This document shows, one piece after another, positions 36,932 to 46,687 of a stretch of 60,250 nucleotides of DNA; within the stretch, counting starts at the first letter, position 1; each line of letters begins with the position of its first letter. The DNA is taken from the NCBI GenBank assembly GCA_030824275.1, contig JAVBXY010000006.1, positions 1 to 60,250 on the forward strand, written 5' to 3'. This stretch comes from Rhodocyclaceae bacterium. GTDB taxonomy: Bacteria > Pseudomonadota > Gammaproteobacteria > Burkholderiales > Rhodocyclaceae. The notes below the pieces were generated by a model. The model ran no database searches, was not told the DNA's origin, and was given only the letters and a program-made list of their open reading frames with translations. The translations under genes were made by a program, and so were the position numbers.

Positions 36932-38212
36932 ATGAACCATGAAGACAAGCCCATCGAACTCATCAACAGCCCTGCCACGCGGCGCGATTTCCTGCGCGGC
37001 TCCCTGCAACTGGCCAGCGGTGCGGCCCTCATGAGCATGGTTCCGCCCGGAGTCCGTTCCGGCGCCTGGGCCGCCGGTTCCGATGCCCCCGAGAAGAAGG
37101 AAGTGCGCATCGGCTTCATTCCCCTGACCGACTGCTCCTCCGTAGTCATGGCCGCCGTGCAGAAGTTCGACGAGAAGTACGGCATCAAGATCATCCCGAC
37201 CAAGGAAGCCTCCTGGGCCTCCGTGCGCGACAAGCTGGTGAACGGCGAGCTGGATGCCGCTCATGTGCTCTACGGCCTGGTCTATGGCGTGCAACTGGGC
37301 ATCGGCGGGCCGAAGAAGGACATGAGCGTGCTGATGTCCATCAACAACAACGGCCAGGGCATCACCCTGTCCAACCAGCTCAAGGACAAGGGGGTTACCG
37401 ATGGCGCCAAGCTGGCTGCCCTGGTGGCCAAGAAGGAACGCGAATACACCTTCGCCCAGACCTTCCCCACCGGCACCCATGCCATGTGGCTCTACTACTG
37501 GTTGGGTGCCCACGGCATCAACCCCTTCAAGGACGTCAAGAACATCGTCGTGCCGCCCCCGCAGATGGTCGCCAACATGCGCGTCGGCAACATGGATGGC
37601 TTCTGCGTCGGCGAACCCTGGAACCAGCGCGCCATCATCGACAAGATCGGCTTCAGTGTTGCGACGTCGCAGGATATCTGGACCGATCATCCGGAAAAAG
37701 TGCTCGGCACCACGGCGGACTGGGTAGCCAAGAATCCGAATACTGCTCGCGCCATGACTGCTGCCGTTCTCGACGCCTCGCGCTGGATCGATGCCTCGCT
37801 GGCCAATAAACAGAAGACGGCGGAAACCGTGGCGCAGAAGTCCTATATCAATACCGATATCGATGTGATCGTCGGCCGCATGCTCGGCCGCTACGAGAAC
37901 GGCTTGGGCAAGACCTGGGACGACAAGAACCACATGAAGTTTTTCAACGACGGCGCGGTGAACTTCCCCTATCTGTCGGATGCCATGTGGTTCCTTACCC
38001 AGCACAAGCGTTGGGGTCTGCTCAAGGACGATCCCGACTACCTGGCCGTGGCGAAGAAGGTGAACCGCATCGACATCTACAAGCAGGCCGCTGCCGCTGC
38101 CAAGGTGTCGCTGCCGAAGAGCGAGATGCGTTCGCACAAGCTGATCGACGGCACGGTGTGGGATGGCAAGGATCCGAAGAAGTACGCCGCCTCGTTCAAG
38201 GTTCGCGCCTGA
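36932..38212 (+). CDS. nrtA: Nitrate ABC transporter substrate-binding protein NrtA
   Basis: 426 residues with a twin-arginine signal (TRRDFLRGSLQLASGAA) and the NrtA/CmpA fold (VRIGFIPLTDCSSVVMAAVQKFDEKYGIKI; NMDGFCVGEPWNQRAI). It is exported folded and binds nitrate or nitrite in the periplasm. ATG 36932 has GGAG upstream and follows the attenuator. A longer frame from 36839 lies in the leader and is not translated. Confidence 0.94.
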   Translation: MNHEDKPIELINSPATRRDFLRGSLQLASGAALMSMVPPGVRSGAWAAGSDAPEKKEVRIGFIPLTDCSSVVMAAVQKFDEKYGIKIIPTKEASWASVRDKLVNGELDAAHVLYGLVYGVQLGIGGPKKDMSVLMSINNNGQGITLSNQLKDKGVTDGAKLAALVAKKEREYTFAQTFPTGTHAMWLYYWLGAHGINPFKDVKNIVVPPPQMVANMRVGNMDGFCVGEPWNQRAIIDKIGFSVATSQDIWTDHPEKVLGTTADWVAKNPNTARAMTAAVLDASRWIDASLANKQKTAETVAQKSYINTDIDVIVGRMLGRYENGLGKTWDDKNHMKFFNDGAVNFPYLSDAMWFLTQHKRWGLLKDDPDYLAVAKKVNRIDIYKQAAAAAKVSLPKSEMRSHKLIDGTVWDGKDPKKYAASFKVRA

Positions 38213-38237
38213 AACAATGTTGGAAAAGGAGAAGAGC

Positions 38238-39161
38238 ATGAGTGTCGTTGCCCTGAAACTGGCCGAGGCGCCTGCCGCTCCGGCGGACGCCGACCCCGCA
38301 GCTGCTGCGCCTGTCGCCACGAACGTCGCCGCAAATGTCGCCGTCCCGCCAGCGCCGACTTTCGAATCCGGCCCCCGGCCCGGCGAGCGCCTGCGCGATG
38401 TGCTGCGTGTGGTGATCCCGCCGATCTTCGGCATCGCCCTGATGATTGGCATCTGGGCGCTGGTGGCGATCAAATCCGGCAACATCCCCGGGCCGGACAA
38501 GACCTGGAATGCGGCGCTCGTTCTCTTCTCCGATCCTTTCTATTCCAACGGACCCAATGACCAGGGCATCGGCTGGAACGTGCTCTCGTCCTTGCAGCGC
38601 GTCGGCATCGGCTTCGGTTTTGCCGCGCTGGTGGGCATCCCGATGGGTTTCATCCTTGGCCGCTTCGCCTTCATGAACCGCATGTTCGATCCGATCATCA
38701 GCCTGCTGCGGCCGGTCTCGCCGCTGGCCTGGCTGCCCATCGGTCTGCTGGTGTTCAAACGGGCCGATCCGGCGGCGACCTGGACCATTTTCATCTGCTC
38801 CATCTGGCCCATGATCCTCAATACCGCCCAGGGCGTGCAGCGTGTGCCCCAGGACTACCTCAACGTCGCCCGCGTGCTCGGCCTGCCGGAGACCAAGATC
38901 ATCACCAAGATTTTGTTCCCCGCCGTGCTGCCTTACATGCTGACCGGCATCCGCCTCTCCATCGGCACCGCCTGGCTGGTGATCGTGGCGGCGGAAATGC
39001 TCACCGGCGGCGTCGGCATCGGCTTCTGGGTCTGGGACGAGTGGAACAACCTCAAGGTCGAGCACATCGTCATCGCCATCTTCGTCATCGGCATCGTCGG
39101 CCTGACGCTGGAGCAGATGCTGCTGCTGCTGGCCAAACGCTTCACCTACGAATCGCGCTAA
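38238..39161 (+). CDS. nrtB: Nitrate ABC transporter permease NrtB
   Basis: 307 residues with six membrane helices and the permease EAA-like loop (LNVARVLGLPETKIITKILFPAVLPYMLTGIRL). The start at 38238 has AAAAGGAG upstream; ATG 38217 is an alternative. The N-terminal 45 residues form a low-complexity alanine/proline/valine extension, of which residues 35-42 (AVPPAPTF) are encoded by a copy of the dispersed repeat. Confidence 0.94.
   Translation: MSVVALKLAEAPAAPADADPAAAAPVATNVAANVAVPPAPTFESGPRPGERLRDVLRVVIPPIFGIALMIGIWALVAIKSGNIPGPDKTWNAALVLFSDPFYSNGPNDQGIGWNVLSSLQRVGIGFGFAALVGIPMGFILGRFAFMNRMFDPIISLLRPVSPLAWLPIGLLVFKRADPAATWTIFICSIWPMILNTAQGVQRVPQDYLNVARVLGLPETKIITKILFPAVLPYMLTGIRLSIGTAWLVIVAAEMLTGGVGIGFWVWDEWNNLKVEHIVIAIFVIGIVGLTLEQMLLLLAKRFTYESR
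38339..38363 (+). repeat. Copy 7 of the dispersed 25-bp repeat, inside nrtB
   Basis: CGCCGTCCC then GCCAGCGCCGACTTTC (one mismatch, last base), coding strand, in frame as AVPPAPTF in the N-terminal extension of the permease. Confidence 0.85.
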
Positions 39162-39171
39162 GGAGACGGTC

Positions 39172-39969
<798 letters not shown>

Positions 39970-39971
39970 TC

Positions 39972-42470
39972 ATGAGCAAACAAAAGCTGGTGGTCGTCGG
40001 CAACGGCATGGCCGGCATCCGTGCCGTGGAAGAGTTGCTCAAGCTCGCGCCTGAGCTTTACGACATCACCGTCTTCGGCGCTGAGCCCCACGGCAACTAC
40101 AACCGCATCCTGCTCTCGCCGGTACTGGCCGGCGAGATGACCCTGGCCGACATCGTGCTCAACGATCTCGACTGGTACAAGGACAACGGCATCACCCTGC
40201 ACACGGGCAAGAAGGTGACCAAGATTGATCGCGTCGCCCGCAAGGTGATCGCCGACGATGGCAAGGGTGGCGTCACCGAGGCCGCCTACGACCGCCTGCT
40301 GCTGGCCACCGGCTCCACGCCCTTCATGCTGCCGATCCCCGGCAACGACCTGCCGGGCGTCATCGCCTACCGCGACATCGCCGACACCGAGGCGATGATC
40401 CACGCCGCCGCCAACTACAAGCACGCGGTGGTCATCGGCGCCGGCCTGCTCGGCCTCGAAGCCGCCAACGGCCTGCGCCTGCGCGGCATGGACGTCACCG
40501 TGGTGCATGTAATGGACTGGATCATGGAGCGCCAGCTCGACAAGACCGGCGCCGACATGCTGCAAGCCTCGCTCGAAGCCAAGGGCCTCAAGTTCCTGCT
40601 CGGCAAGCAGACCGAGATGCTGCATACCTCGCCGGATGGCAGTGGCCGCGTCGGCATCGTGCGCTTCAAGGACGGTTCCGAAATTCCCGCCGACCTCGTC
40701 GTCATGGCCGCTGGCATCCGCCCCAACACGGCCCTGGCCGAATCCGCCAAGCTCTACTGCCATCGCGGCATCGTGGTGAATGACACCATGCAGACCTACG
40801 ACCCGCGCATCTACGCCGTCGGCGAATGCGCTGCGCATCGTGGCATCGCCTACGGTCTGGTCGCGCCGCTGTTCGAGCAGGGCAAGGTCTGCGCCAATCA
40901 TCTGGCGCAGATGGGCATCGCCCGCTACCAGGGTTCGGTGACCTCGACCAAGCTCAAGGTCACCGGCATCGATGTCTTCTCTGCCGGCAACTTCACCGGT
41001 GGCGACGGCCACGAGGACATCGTGCTGCACGACAAGTCGGGCGGCGTGTACAAACGACTGGTGATCCAGAACGACCGCCTGGTCGGCGCCGTGCTCTACG
41101 GCGACACGGCGGACGGCGCCTGGTACTTCAACCTGCTCAAGGAAGGCCGCGACGTCGGCGCCATGCGCGACCACCTGATGTTCGGCGACGCCTTCACCAA
41201 CAACCAGGTCGGCGACGTCGGTCACGCCGGTCAGACCAAGGCGGCGGCCATGCCCGACGAAGCCCAGGTCTGCGGCTGCAACGGCGTCTGCAAGGGCACT
41301 ATCGTCAAGAGCATCCGCGAGAAGGGTTTGTTCACGCTGGACGAAGTGAAGAAGCACACCAAGGCCGCCAGCTCCTGCGGCTCCTGTACCGGCCTGGTCG
41401 AGCAGATCCTCGCCTCCACTCTCGGCGGCGCCTACCAGGTCACCGACAAGGCCACCAAGCCCATGTGCGGCTGTACGGACAAGAACCACGGCGAAGTGCG
41501 CGAGGCCATCCGCGCCCAGAAACTGCTGTCCATCGACGCCACCCTCAAGGCCCTGGGCTGGCGCACGCCGGACGGTTGTGCCTCCTGCCGGCCGGCCCTC
41601 AACTACTACCTGATCTCCACCTGGCCCCACGAGGCCAAGGACGATCCGCAGTCGCGCTTCATCAACGAACGCGCCCACGCCAACATCCAGAAGGACGGCA
41701 GCTACAGCGTGGTGCCGCGCATGTGGGGTGGCCTCACCACGCCGGACGAGCTGCGTCGCATCGCCGACGTGGCCGAGAAATACCACGTGCCTACGGTCAA
41801 GGTCACCGGCGGTCAGCGCATCGATCTGCTCGGCATCAAGAAGGAAGACCTGCCCGGCGTCTGGCAGGACCTGGGCATGCCCTCGGGCCACGCCTACGGC
41901 AAGAGCATCCGCACGGTGAAGACCTGCGTCGGCTCCGAGCACTGCCGCTTCGGCACGCAAAAATCCATGAGCATGGGTGTCGATCTGGAGAAGATGCTGT
42001 TCGGCATGTGGTCGCCGCACAAGGTGAAGCTGGCCGTCTCCGGCTGCCCGCGCAACTGCGCCGAGGCTGGCATCAAGGACGTCGGCGTGATCGGCGTGGA
42101 TTCCGGCTGGGAACTCTATGTCGCCGGCAACGGCGGCATCAAGACTGAAGTCGCCGAGTACTTCTGCAAGGTGAACACGCGGGAAGAAGTGCTCGAATAC
42201 TCCGCCGCCTTCCTCCAGCTTTACCGCGAGGAAGCCTGGTACCTGGAGCGCACGGTGCACTGGGTGCAGCGCGTCGGCCTCGACGGCATCAAGCAGCGCA
42301 TCGTCGAGGATGCCGAGCAGCGCAAGGCCCTGCACCAGCGCCTGCTCTACGCCCTGCAAGGCACGGTGGACCCGTGGCTGGAGCGCATTCCCGCCGGTGT
42401 GCCGCACCAGGAATTCGAAGCCTTGCCCGTGCCCGTCGAAGTGAAAGGAGCCCGCCATGAAATGGCTTAA
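39972..42470 (+). CDS. nirB: NAD(P)H-dependent nitrite reductase, large subunit
   Basis: 832 residues: FAD/NAD(P)H-binding domain (VVVGNGMAGIRAVEELL; VVIGAGLLGLEAANGL), a BFD-like [2Fe-2S] region (CGCNGVCKGTIVKSI ... SSCGSCTGLVEQIL), and the siroheme/[4Fe-4S] domain with TCVGSEHCRFG and SGCPRNCAEAG. It reduces nitrite to ammonium in the cytosol with NirD. It starts 2 nt after nrtC and overlaps nirD by 14 nt. Confidence 0.95.
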   Translation: MSKQKLVVVGNGMAGIRAVEELLKLAPELYDITVFGAEPHGNYNRILLSPVLAGEMTLADIVLNDLDWYKDNGITLHTGKKVTKIDRVARKVIADDGKGGVTEAAYDRLLLATGSTPFMLPIPGNDLPGVIAYRDIADTEAMIHAAANYKHAVVIGAGLLGLEAANGLRLRGMDVTVVHVMDWIMERQLDKTGADMLQASLEAKGLKFLLGKQTEMLHTSPDGSGRVGIVRFKDGSEIPADLVVMAAGIRPNTALAESAKLYCHRGIVVNDTMQTYDPRIYAVGECAAHRGIAYGLVAPLFEQGKVCANHLAQMGIARYQGSVTSTKLKVTGIDVFSAGNFTGGDGHEDIVLHDKSGGVYKRLVIQNDRLVGAVLYGDTADGAWYFNLLKEGRDVGAMRDHLMFGDAFTNNQVGDVGHAGQTKAAAMPDEAQVCGCNGVCKGTIVKSIREKGLFTLDEVKKHTKAASSCGSCTGLVEQILASTLGGAYQVTDKATKPMCGCTDKNHGEVREAIRAQKLLSIDATLKALGWRTPDGCASCRPALNYYLISTWPHEAKDDPQSRFINERAHANIQKDGSYSVVPRMWGGLTTPDELRRIADVAEKYHVPTVKVTGGQRIDLLGIKKEDLPGVWQDLGMPSGHAYGKSIRTVKTCVGSEHCRFGTQKSMSMGVDLEKMLFGMWSPHKVKLAVSGCPRNCAEAGIKDVGVIGVDSGWELYVAGNGGIKTEVAEYFCKVNTREEVLEYSAAFLQLYREEAWYLERTVHWVQRVGLDGIKQRIVEDAEQRKALHQRLLYALQGTVDPWLERIPAGVPHQEFEALPVPVEVKGARHEMA

Positions 42471-42762
42471 GTTGTGCAAGCTCGACGAGATCCCCGTGCG
42501 CGGCAGCCGCGTCGTGCCGCATGAGGATGGCAGCATCGCCGTCTTCCGCACCGCCGACGATTTCGTCTTCGCCCTGCGCGATGCCTGCCCGCACAAGGGC
42601 GGCCCTCTGTCACAAGGCATCGTGCACGGCACGCGGGTAACCTGCCCGATGCACGGCTGGAACGTCGAGCTGGAGAGCGGCGAAGCCTGTGCGCCGGACG
42701 AGGGCTGCTCGCGGCGTTACGCGGCGCAGGTGGATGAAGGTTACGTCTGGCTGGAGTGCTGA
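42457..42762 (+). CDS. nirD: Nitrite reductase small subunit NirD
   Basis: 101 residues, Rieske-like [2Fe-2S] ferredoxin domain with the cluster ligands in CPHKGGPLSQG and CPMHGWNVELESGE. It pairs with NirB. AAAGGAG precedes the start, which lies inside the nirB 3' end. Confidence 0.93.
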   Translation: MKWLKLCKLDEIPVRGSRVVPHEDGSIAVFRTADDFVFALRDACPHKGGPLSQGIVHGTRVTCPMHGWNVELESGEACAPDEGCSRRYAAQVDEGYVWLEC

Positions 42763-42769
42763 GTTGACC

Positions 42770-45487
42770 ATGGGCGCGGTGGAGACATTGGTGCGCGAGA
42801 CCCGATCCACCTGCTGCTATTGCGGCACCGGTTGCGGCGTGATCATCGAGAGTCTTGGCGAGAAGATCATCAATGTTCGCGGCGACCTGGAGCATCCGGC
42901 CAATTACGGCCGCCTGTGCAGCAAGGGGGCGACCCTGCACCTGACGACGGCACGCACGGGCAGGGCGCTGATGCCGATGCTTCGTACCGACCGTGCCGTA
43001 TCACCAGCGCCGACTTCCTGGGACACGGCCCTCGATACCGCCGCCGAACGCTTCGCCCGCATCATCGCCGAGCACGGCCCCGATGCCGTCGCCTTCTATA
43101 TCTCCGGCCAGTTGCTGACCGAGGACTACTACGTCTTCAACAAGCTGGCCCGGGCGCTGATCGGCACCAACAACATCGATTCCAACTCGCGCCTGTGCAT
43201 GTCCTCCGCTGTGGCCGGCTACAAGGCCACGCTGGGTTCCGATGCGGTGCCGTGCAGCTACGAAGACATTGCGCTGGCCGACCTTTTCCTGCTGGCCGGC
43301 AGCAACACCGCCTGGGCGCATCCCATCGTCTTCCGTCGCATCGAAGAGGCGAAGGCGAGGAATCCAAATCTGAAAATCATCGTCGTCGATCCGCGTCGTA
43401 CCGACACCGCCGCCATGGCCGACCTGCACCTGGCCATCACGCCCGGCTCGGACGTGGTGCTCTACGGCGCCATGCTGCACGTGCTGTTGTGGGAAGGCCT
43501 GGTGGACGAAGCCTTCATCGCCGCCCATACCGAAGGCTTCTCTGCCCTGCGCGCCCAGGTGCGCGAGCTCACGCCCGGCGCGGCCGCTGCCACTTGCGGC
43601 GTCAGCGCCGAGGACATCACCAAGGCCGCGCGCTGGTTCGGCGAGGCCAGGTCGCCGCTGTCCATGTGGTGCCAGGGCCTCAACCAGTCCAGCCACGGCA
43701 CCGCCAATAATGCCGCGCTGATCCATCTACATCTGGCTACCGGCAAGATCGGCCAGCCGGGTATGGGGCCTTTCTCCCTCACCGGCCAGCCCAACGCCAT
43801 GGGCGGTCGCGAAGTTGGCGCCATGGCCAATCTGCTGCCGGGCCATCGCAATCTGGCGGATGCCGCCGACCGCGACGAACTGGCCACTCTCTGGGGCGTG
43901 CCCTCGATCCCGGCGACGCCGGGCAAGACAGCGGTCGAGATGTTCGATGCGGTACGCGAAGGCAAGATCAAAGCCGTCTGGATCGCCTGCACCAACCCGG
44001 CCCATTCCCTGCCCGACCAGGCCAAGGTGCGCGAGGCGCTGAGTGCCGCCGAGTTCGTCGTCGTCCAGGATGCCTGGGGCGACATCGAAACCGCCGCCTA
44101 CGCCGACCTGCTGTTGCCCGCCACCACCTGGGGCGAGAAGGAGGGCACGGTCACCAACTCCGAGCGCCGCATCAGCCGCGTCCGCGCCGCCGTGCCGGCA
44201 CCGGGTGAAGCGCGGGCCGACTGGGCCATCGCCGCCGATTTCGCGCGGCGCCTGGGCGCGGCCTTGAATATCAACTTGACGACGGCGCGCCTGTTCAACT
44301 TCGATGGCATCGCCGAGGTCTTCGCCGAACACGTCGCCACCACCGTCGGCCGCGACCTCGACATCGGCGGCCTCTCCCATGCGGTGCTGGAAACCATGGG
44401 CCCGCAGCAATGGCCCTTCCCGGCCGGTGCCGAAAGCGGCCAGGCGCGGCTCTACACCGACCACCGTTTCGCCCATGCCGACGGTCGCGCCCGCTTCGCC
44501 TCGCTGGACCTGAGCCTCACCGCCGAAGCACCCGACGCCCGTTATCCGCTGCGCCTCAACACCGGCCGCCTGCGCGACCAGTGGCACGGCATGAGCCGCA
44601 CTGGCCGCAGCGCGCGCCTCGCTGCCCACGAGCCGACGCCCCGCATCCTGATGCACGCCACCGACATGGAGCGACGCGGCTTCAAGGACGGCGAACTCCT
44701 GCGCATCGCCAGCCGGCGCGGCGAGATCGTGCTGCCGGTCGCCGCCGGCGAAGAACTCAAGCCCGGCCACAGTTTCATCGCCATGCACTGGGGCGGCCGT
44801 TCTCTCTCCCATGCCGGCGTCAATCAACTCATGCCGCCGGTCTTCGACCCGGTATCGAAACAACCCGAACTCAAGCACGCCGCCATCCGCGTCGAAAAGG
44901 CCGAACTGCCCTGGCGCCTGGTCGCCCTGCGCGCCGCCGCCGACGAAGAACAACTGCTGGCCTGGCGCGCCAACATCGAACCGCTGCTGGCCGGCTTCGA
45001 CTACGCCGCGCTGACCCTGGCCGGCCGCGAGCATCCCCTGCTGGTGCTCTCCATCGCCTCCGCCCAGCCGCTGGACGAAGCGCGCATCGCCGCCATCGCC
45101 ACGGCCCTGGAACTGGATGACGGCACCGCCTACCACGACCCGACCCGGGGCATCGTCAAGCTCGCCCGCATCGAAACCGACGGTCGCCTTGCCGGCCTGC
45201 TCTTCGCCGGCGAAACCGCCGCCACGCCCTGGCTGCAAGATGCAATGACCGGCGGCCTGCCTCTGGGCGAACTGCGCCGCTGGCTCTTTGCCCCCAGCGC
45301 AACACCGCCCGTCGCCATGGGCAGCGCCGGCCGTACCGTCTGCAACTGCTTCGGCATCAGCGAATCGGCCATCAAGGGTTTGCTGCAACAGGGAAGCGAT
45401 CTGGCCGGCGTACAGGCGCAGCTCAAATGCGGTACCTCCTGCGGCTCCTGCCTGCCCGAGTTGCGGCGCATGGCCGCTATCGCTTAA
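42770..45487 (+). CDS. nasA: Assimilatory nitrate reductase catalytic subunit NasA
   Basis: 905 residues: an N-terminal [4Fe-4S] site (CCYCGTGCGV, then GRLCSKG), the molybdopterin oxidoreductase core, the dinucleotide-binding domain, and a C-terminal BFD-like [2Fe-2S] domain (VCNCFGISESAIKGLL ... CGTSCGSCLPELRRMA), typical of NasA enzymes that take electrons from NAD(P)H partners or ferredoxin. TTG 42764, 7 nt after GGAG, may be the true start rather than ATG 42770. Residues 76-83 (AVSPAPTS), before the first Mo-bis-MGD motif, come from a copy of the dispersed repeat. Confidence 0.93.
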   Translation: MGAVETLVRETRSTCCYCGTGCGVIIESLGEKIINVRGDLEHPANYGRLCSKGATLHLTTARTGRALMPMLRTDRAVSPAPTSWDTALDTAAERFARIIAEHGPDAVAFYISGQLLTEDYYVFNKLARALIGTNNIDSNSRLCMSSAVAGYKATLGSDAVPCSYEDIALADLFLLAGSNTAWAHPIVFRRIEEAKARNPNLKIIVVDPRRTDTAAMADLHLAITPGSDVVLYGAMLHVLLWEGLVDEAFIAAHTEGFSALRAQVRELTPGAAAATCGVSAEDITKAARWFGEARSPLSMWCQGLNQSSHGTANNAALIHLHLATGKIGQPGMGPFSLTGQPNAMGGREVGAMANLLPGHRNLADAADRDELATLWGVPSIPATPGKTAVEMFDAVREGKIKAVWIACTNPAHSLPDQAKVREALSAAEFVVVQDAWGDIETAAYADLLLPATTWGEKEGTVTNSERRISRVRAAVPAPGEARADWAIAADFARRLGAALNINLTTARLFNFDGIAEVFAEHVATTVGRDLDIGGLSHAVLETMGPQQWPFPAGAESGQARLYTDHRFAHADGRARFASLDLSLTAEAPDARYPLRLNTGRLRDQWHGMSRTGRSARLAAHEPTPRILMHATDMERRGFKDGELLRIASRRGEIVLPVAAGEELKPGHSFIAMHWGGRSLSHAGVNQLMPPVFDPVSKQPELKHAAIRVEKAELPWRLVALRAAADEEQLLAWRANIEPLLAGFDYAALTLAGREHPLLVLSIASAQPLDEARIAAIATALELDDGTAYHDPTRGIVKLARIETDGRLAGLLFAGETAATPWLQDAMTGGLPLGELRRWLFAPSATPPVAMGSAGRTVCNCFGISESAIKGLLQQGSDLAGVQAQLKCGTSCGSCLPELRRMAAIA
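42994..43018 (+). repeat. Copy 8 of the dispersed 25-bp repeat, inside nasA
   Basis: The most degenerate full copy: TGCCGTATC, then ACCAGCGCCGACTTCC. The central CCAGCGCCGACTT is perfect. Coding strand, in frame as AVSPAPTS. Confidence 0.65.
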
Positions 45488-45936
45488 GCCTCCGCCGGTA
45501 TCTCCGCCTCCACCAGCAGCGCCAGGAGGGACAGCGATTCCTGCCAGCCCAGGTAGCAGGCCTCGGCGGGAATTACTTCGGGAATGCCTTCCTGCACGAT
45601 GCTCACTTCCGTGCCGCAGGACACGGGCGTGAAGCTCACTGTGGTGATCATCTCGCCCGGCAGGTTGGGGTCGTCGAAACGGTCCGAGTTGCGGATGCGC
45701 TCCCCCGGCACCAGCTCCAGATATTCCCCACCAAAGGCATGGCTCTGGCCGTTGGACAGATTGGTGAAGGACATCCGGTAAGCGCCGCCGACGCGGGCGT
45801 CGAGCTGATGCACCCGGCCCGTGAAGCCGTGGGGCGGCATCCATTTCACCAGTGCTTCCGGATCGAGGAAGGCCCGATAGATGCGCTCGGCCGGAGCGCG
45901 CAGGACGCGATGCAGGCGGACGGTGTGGGTGGGCAT
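45484..45936 (-). CDS. SRPBCC (AHSA1-like) domain protein
   Basis: 150 residues with the START/AHSA1 pattern: VRLHRVLRAPAERIYRAFLDPEALVKWMPPHGF, then GGAYRMSFTNLSNGQSHAFGGEYLELVPGERI and a C-terminal helix beginning GWQESLSLLALL. It forms a hydrophobic cavity; the ligand is unknown. Its stop overlaps the convergent nasA stop by 4 nt. Confidence 0.85.
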   Translation of the reverse strand: MPTHTVRLHRVLRAPAERIYRAFLDPEALVKWMPPHGFTGRVHQLDARVGGAYRMSFTNLSNGQSHAFGGEYLELVPGERIRNSDRFDDPNLPGEMITTVSFTPVSCGTEVSIVQEGIPEVIPAEACYLGWQESLSLLALLVEAEIPAEA

Positions 45937-46008
45937 GGCAAGTTCCGTAAGGGGACGGGCTTTTAGCTTAGAACGGTGGCGGGAGGTTCGCCAGTCGGGA
46001 TGCTGATT

Positions 46009-46033
46009 CGCCGTCCCGTCAGCGCCGACTTTC
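46009..46033 (+). repeat. Copy 9 of the dispersed 25-bp repeat, intergenic
   Basis: CGCCGTCCC, then GTCAGCGCCGACTTTC (two mismatches). AGTCGG (45993-45998) and CCGACT (46025-46030) form a flanking inverted repeat. It lies between the SRPBCC gene start and the antitoxin stop. Confidence 0.8.
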
Positions 46034-46040
46034 GGAATGT

Positions 46041-46301
46041 CTATGCGGCATGCTCAAGCGGAATCTCCCAGCCGGGAAATACGAGCACGGCCGGATGGCA
46101 CTGGAGGGCGCGGGCAAGAACCTTGGCTCGCTCGACACCCAGATTTACGCGGCTGTTCTCGATGGCCGAGATGGTTGCTTGAGGAATACCGCAAAGCTCG
46201 GACAGTTGGCTCTGGCTCAACTCCTGGAGTTCGCGCAGGATGCGGACAGACTCTCCCACAGAGACCTCGACTCGCTTTTTTGCAGGGCGAAACTCTTTCA
46301 T
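46041..46301 (-). CDS. HTH antitoxin, HigA/Xre-like
   Basis: 86 residues with a helix-turn-helix of the Xre class (VRILRELQELSQSQLSELCGIPQATISAIENSRVNLGVERAKVLARAL). The start at 46301 (MKEFRPAKKR) is 1 nt from the toxin stop; a longer frame to 46340 would overlap the toxin gene. It is expected to neutralise the toxin and repress the promoter palindrome at 46602. Confidence 0.88.
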   Translation of the reverse strand: MKEFRPAKKRVEVSVGESVRILRELQELSQSQLSELCGIPQATISAIENSRVNLGVERAKVLARALQCHPAVLVFPGWEIPLEHAA

Positions 46302-46302
46302 T

Positions 46303-46587
46303 TCATGGCCTCCTGTAATCGTGGGCGGTGACATGGACAACTTGAACCTGCAACACCTGGGCTACTACCCGGTAGATCACTCGCCATTGAAGCCCGAGCC
46401 GGGAAGATCGATGGTCTTTCCACTCGCCGGACAGGGCTTCATCGTGAAATCCCTTGATGGTCCGCAAGCCTTGCGGACCAGAAAGCCTGACGATGTCTTT
46501 CCACTTCTCGTAACGTTTCAGGATTTCGATGGGGACCGCACTGGAAAGCTGTTTGTCCACGCGACGGTGTTCTTCGATTTGCCACAT
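46303..46587 (-). CDS. RelE/HigB-like toxin
   Basis: 94 residues, basic, with the RelE/HigB-type core (LKRYEKWKDIVRLSGPQGLRTIKGFHDEALSGEWKDHRSSRLGLQWRVIYRVVAQVLQVQVVHVTAHDYRR). The RLGLQWRVIYRV strand and the C-terminal H-DYR are the family's conserved features. These toxins cleave mRNA on the ribosome. The gene comes before its antitoxin (HigBA order). The -10 box ends only 6 nt before ATG, so the message may be leaderless. Confidence 0.88.
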   Translation of the reverse strand: MWQIEEHRRVDKQLSSAVPIEILKRYEKWKDIVRLSGPQGLRTIKGFHDEALSGEWKDHRSSRLGLQWRVIYRVVAQVLQVQVVHVTAHDYRRP

Positions 46588-46592
46588 GTCAC

Positions 46593-46622
46593 ATTATGGA
46601 TATACCAATAATGGTATGTCAA
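46593..46622 (-). promoter_or_regulatory. Promoter and operator of the toxin-antitoxin operon
   Basis: Minus strand: -35 TTGACA (46622-46617), 18-bp spacer, -10 CATAAT (46598-46593). The spacer is largely a palindrome with arms ATACCA and TGGTAT around TTAT (46602-46617), an ideal place for autorepression by the antitoxin. Confidence 0.8.
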
Positions 46623-46687
46623 GGACAGCGGCGCACCATGCGTGCTTTTATCGATAGAGTTTCGGGAGCGTACTGAAAACCCCGTCC

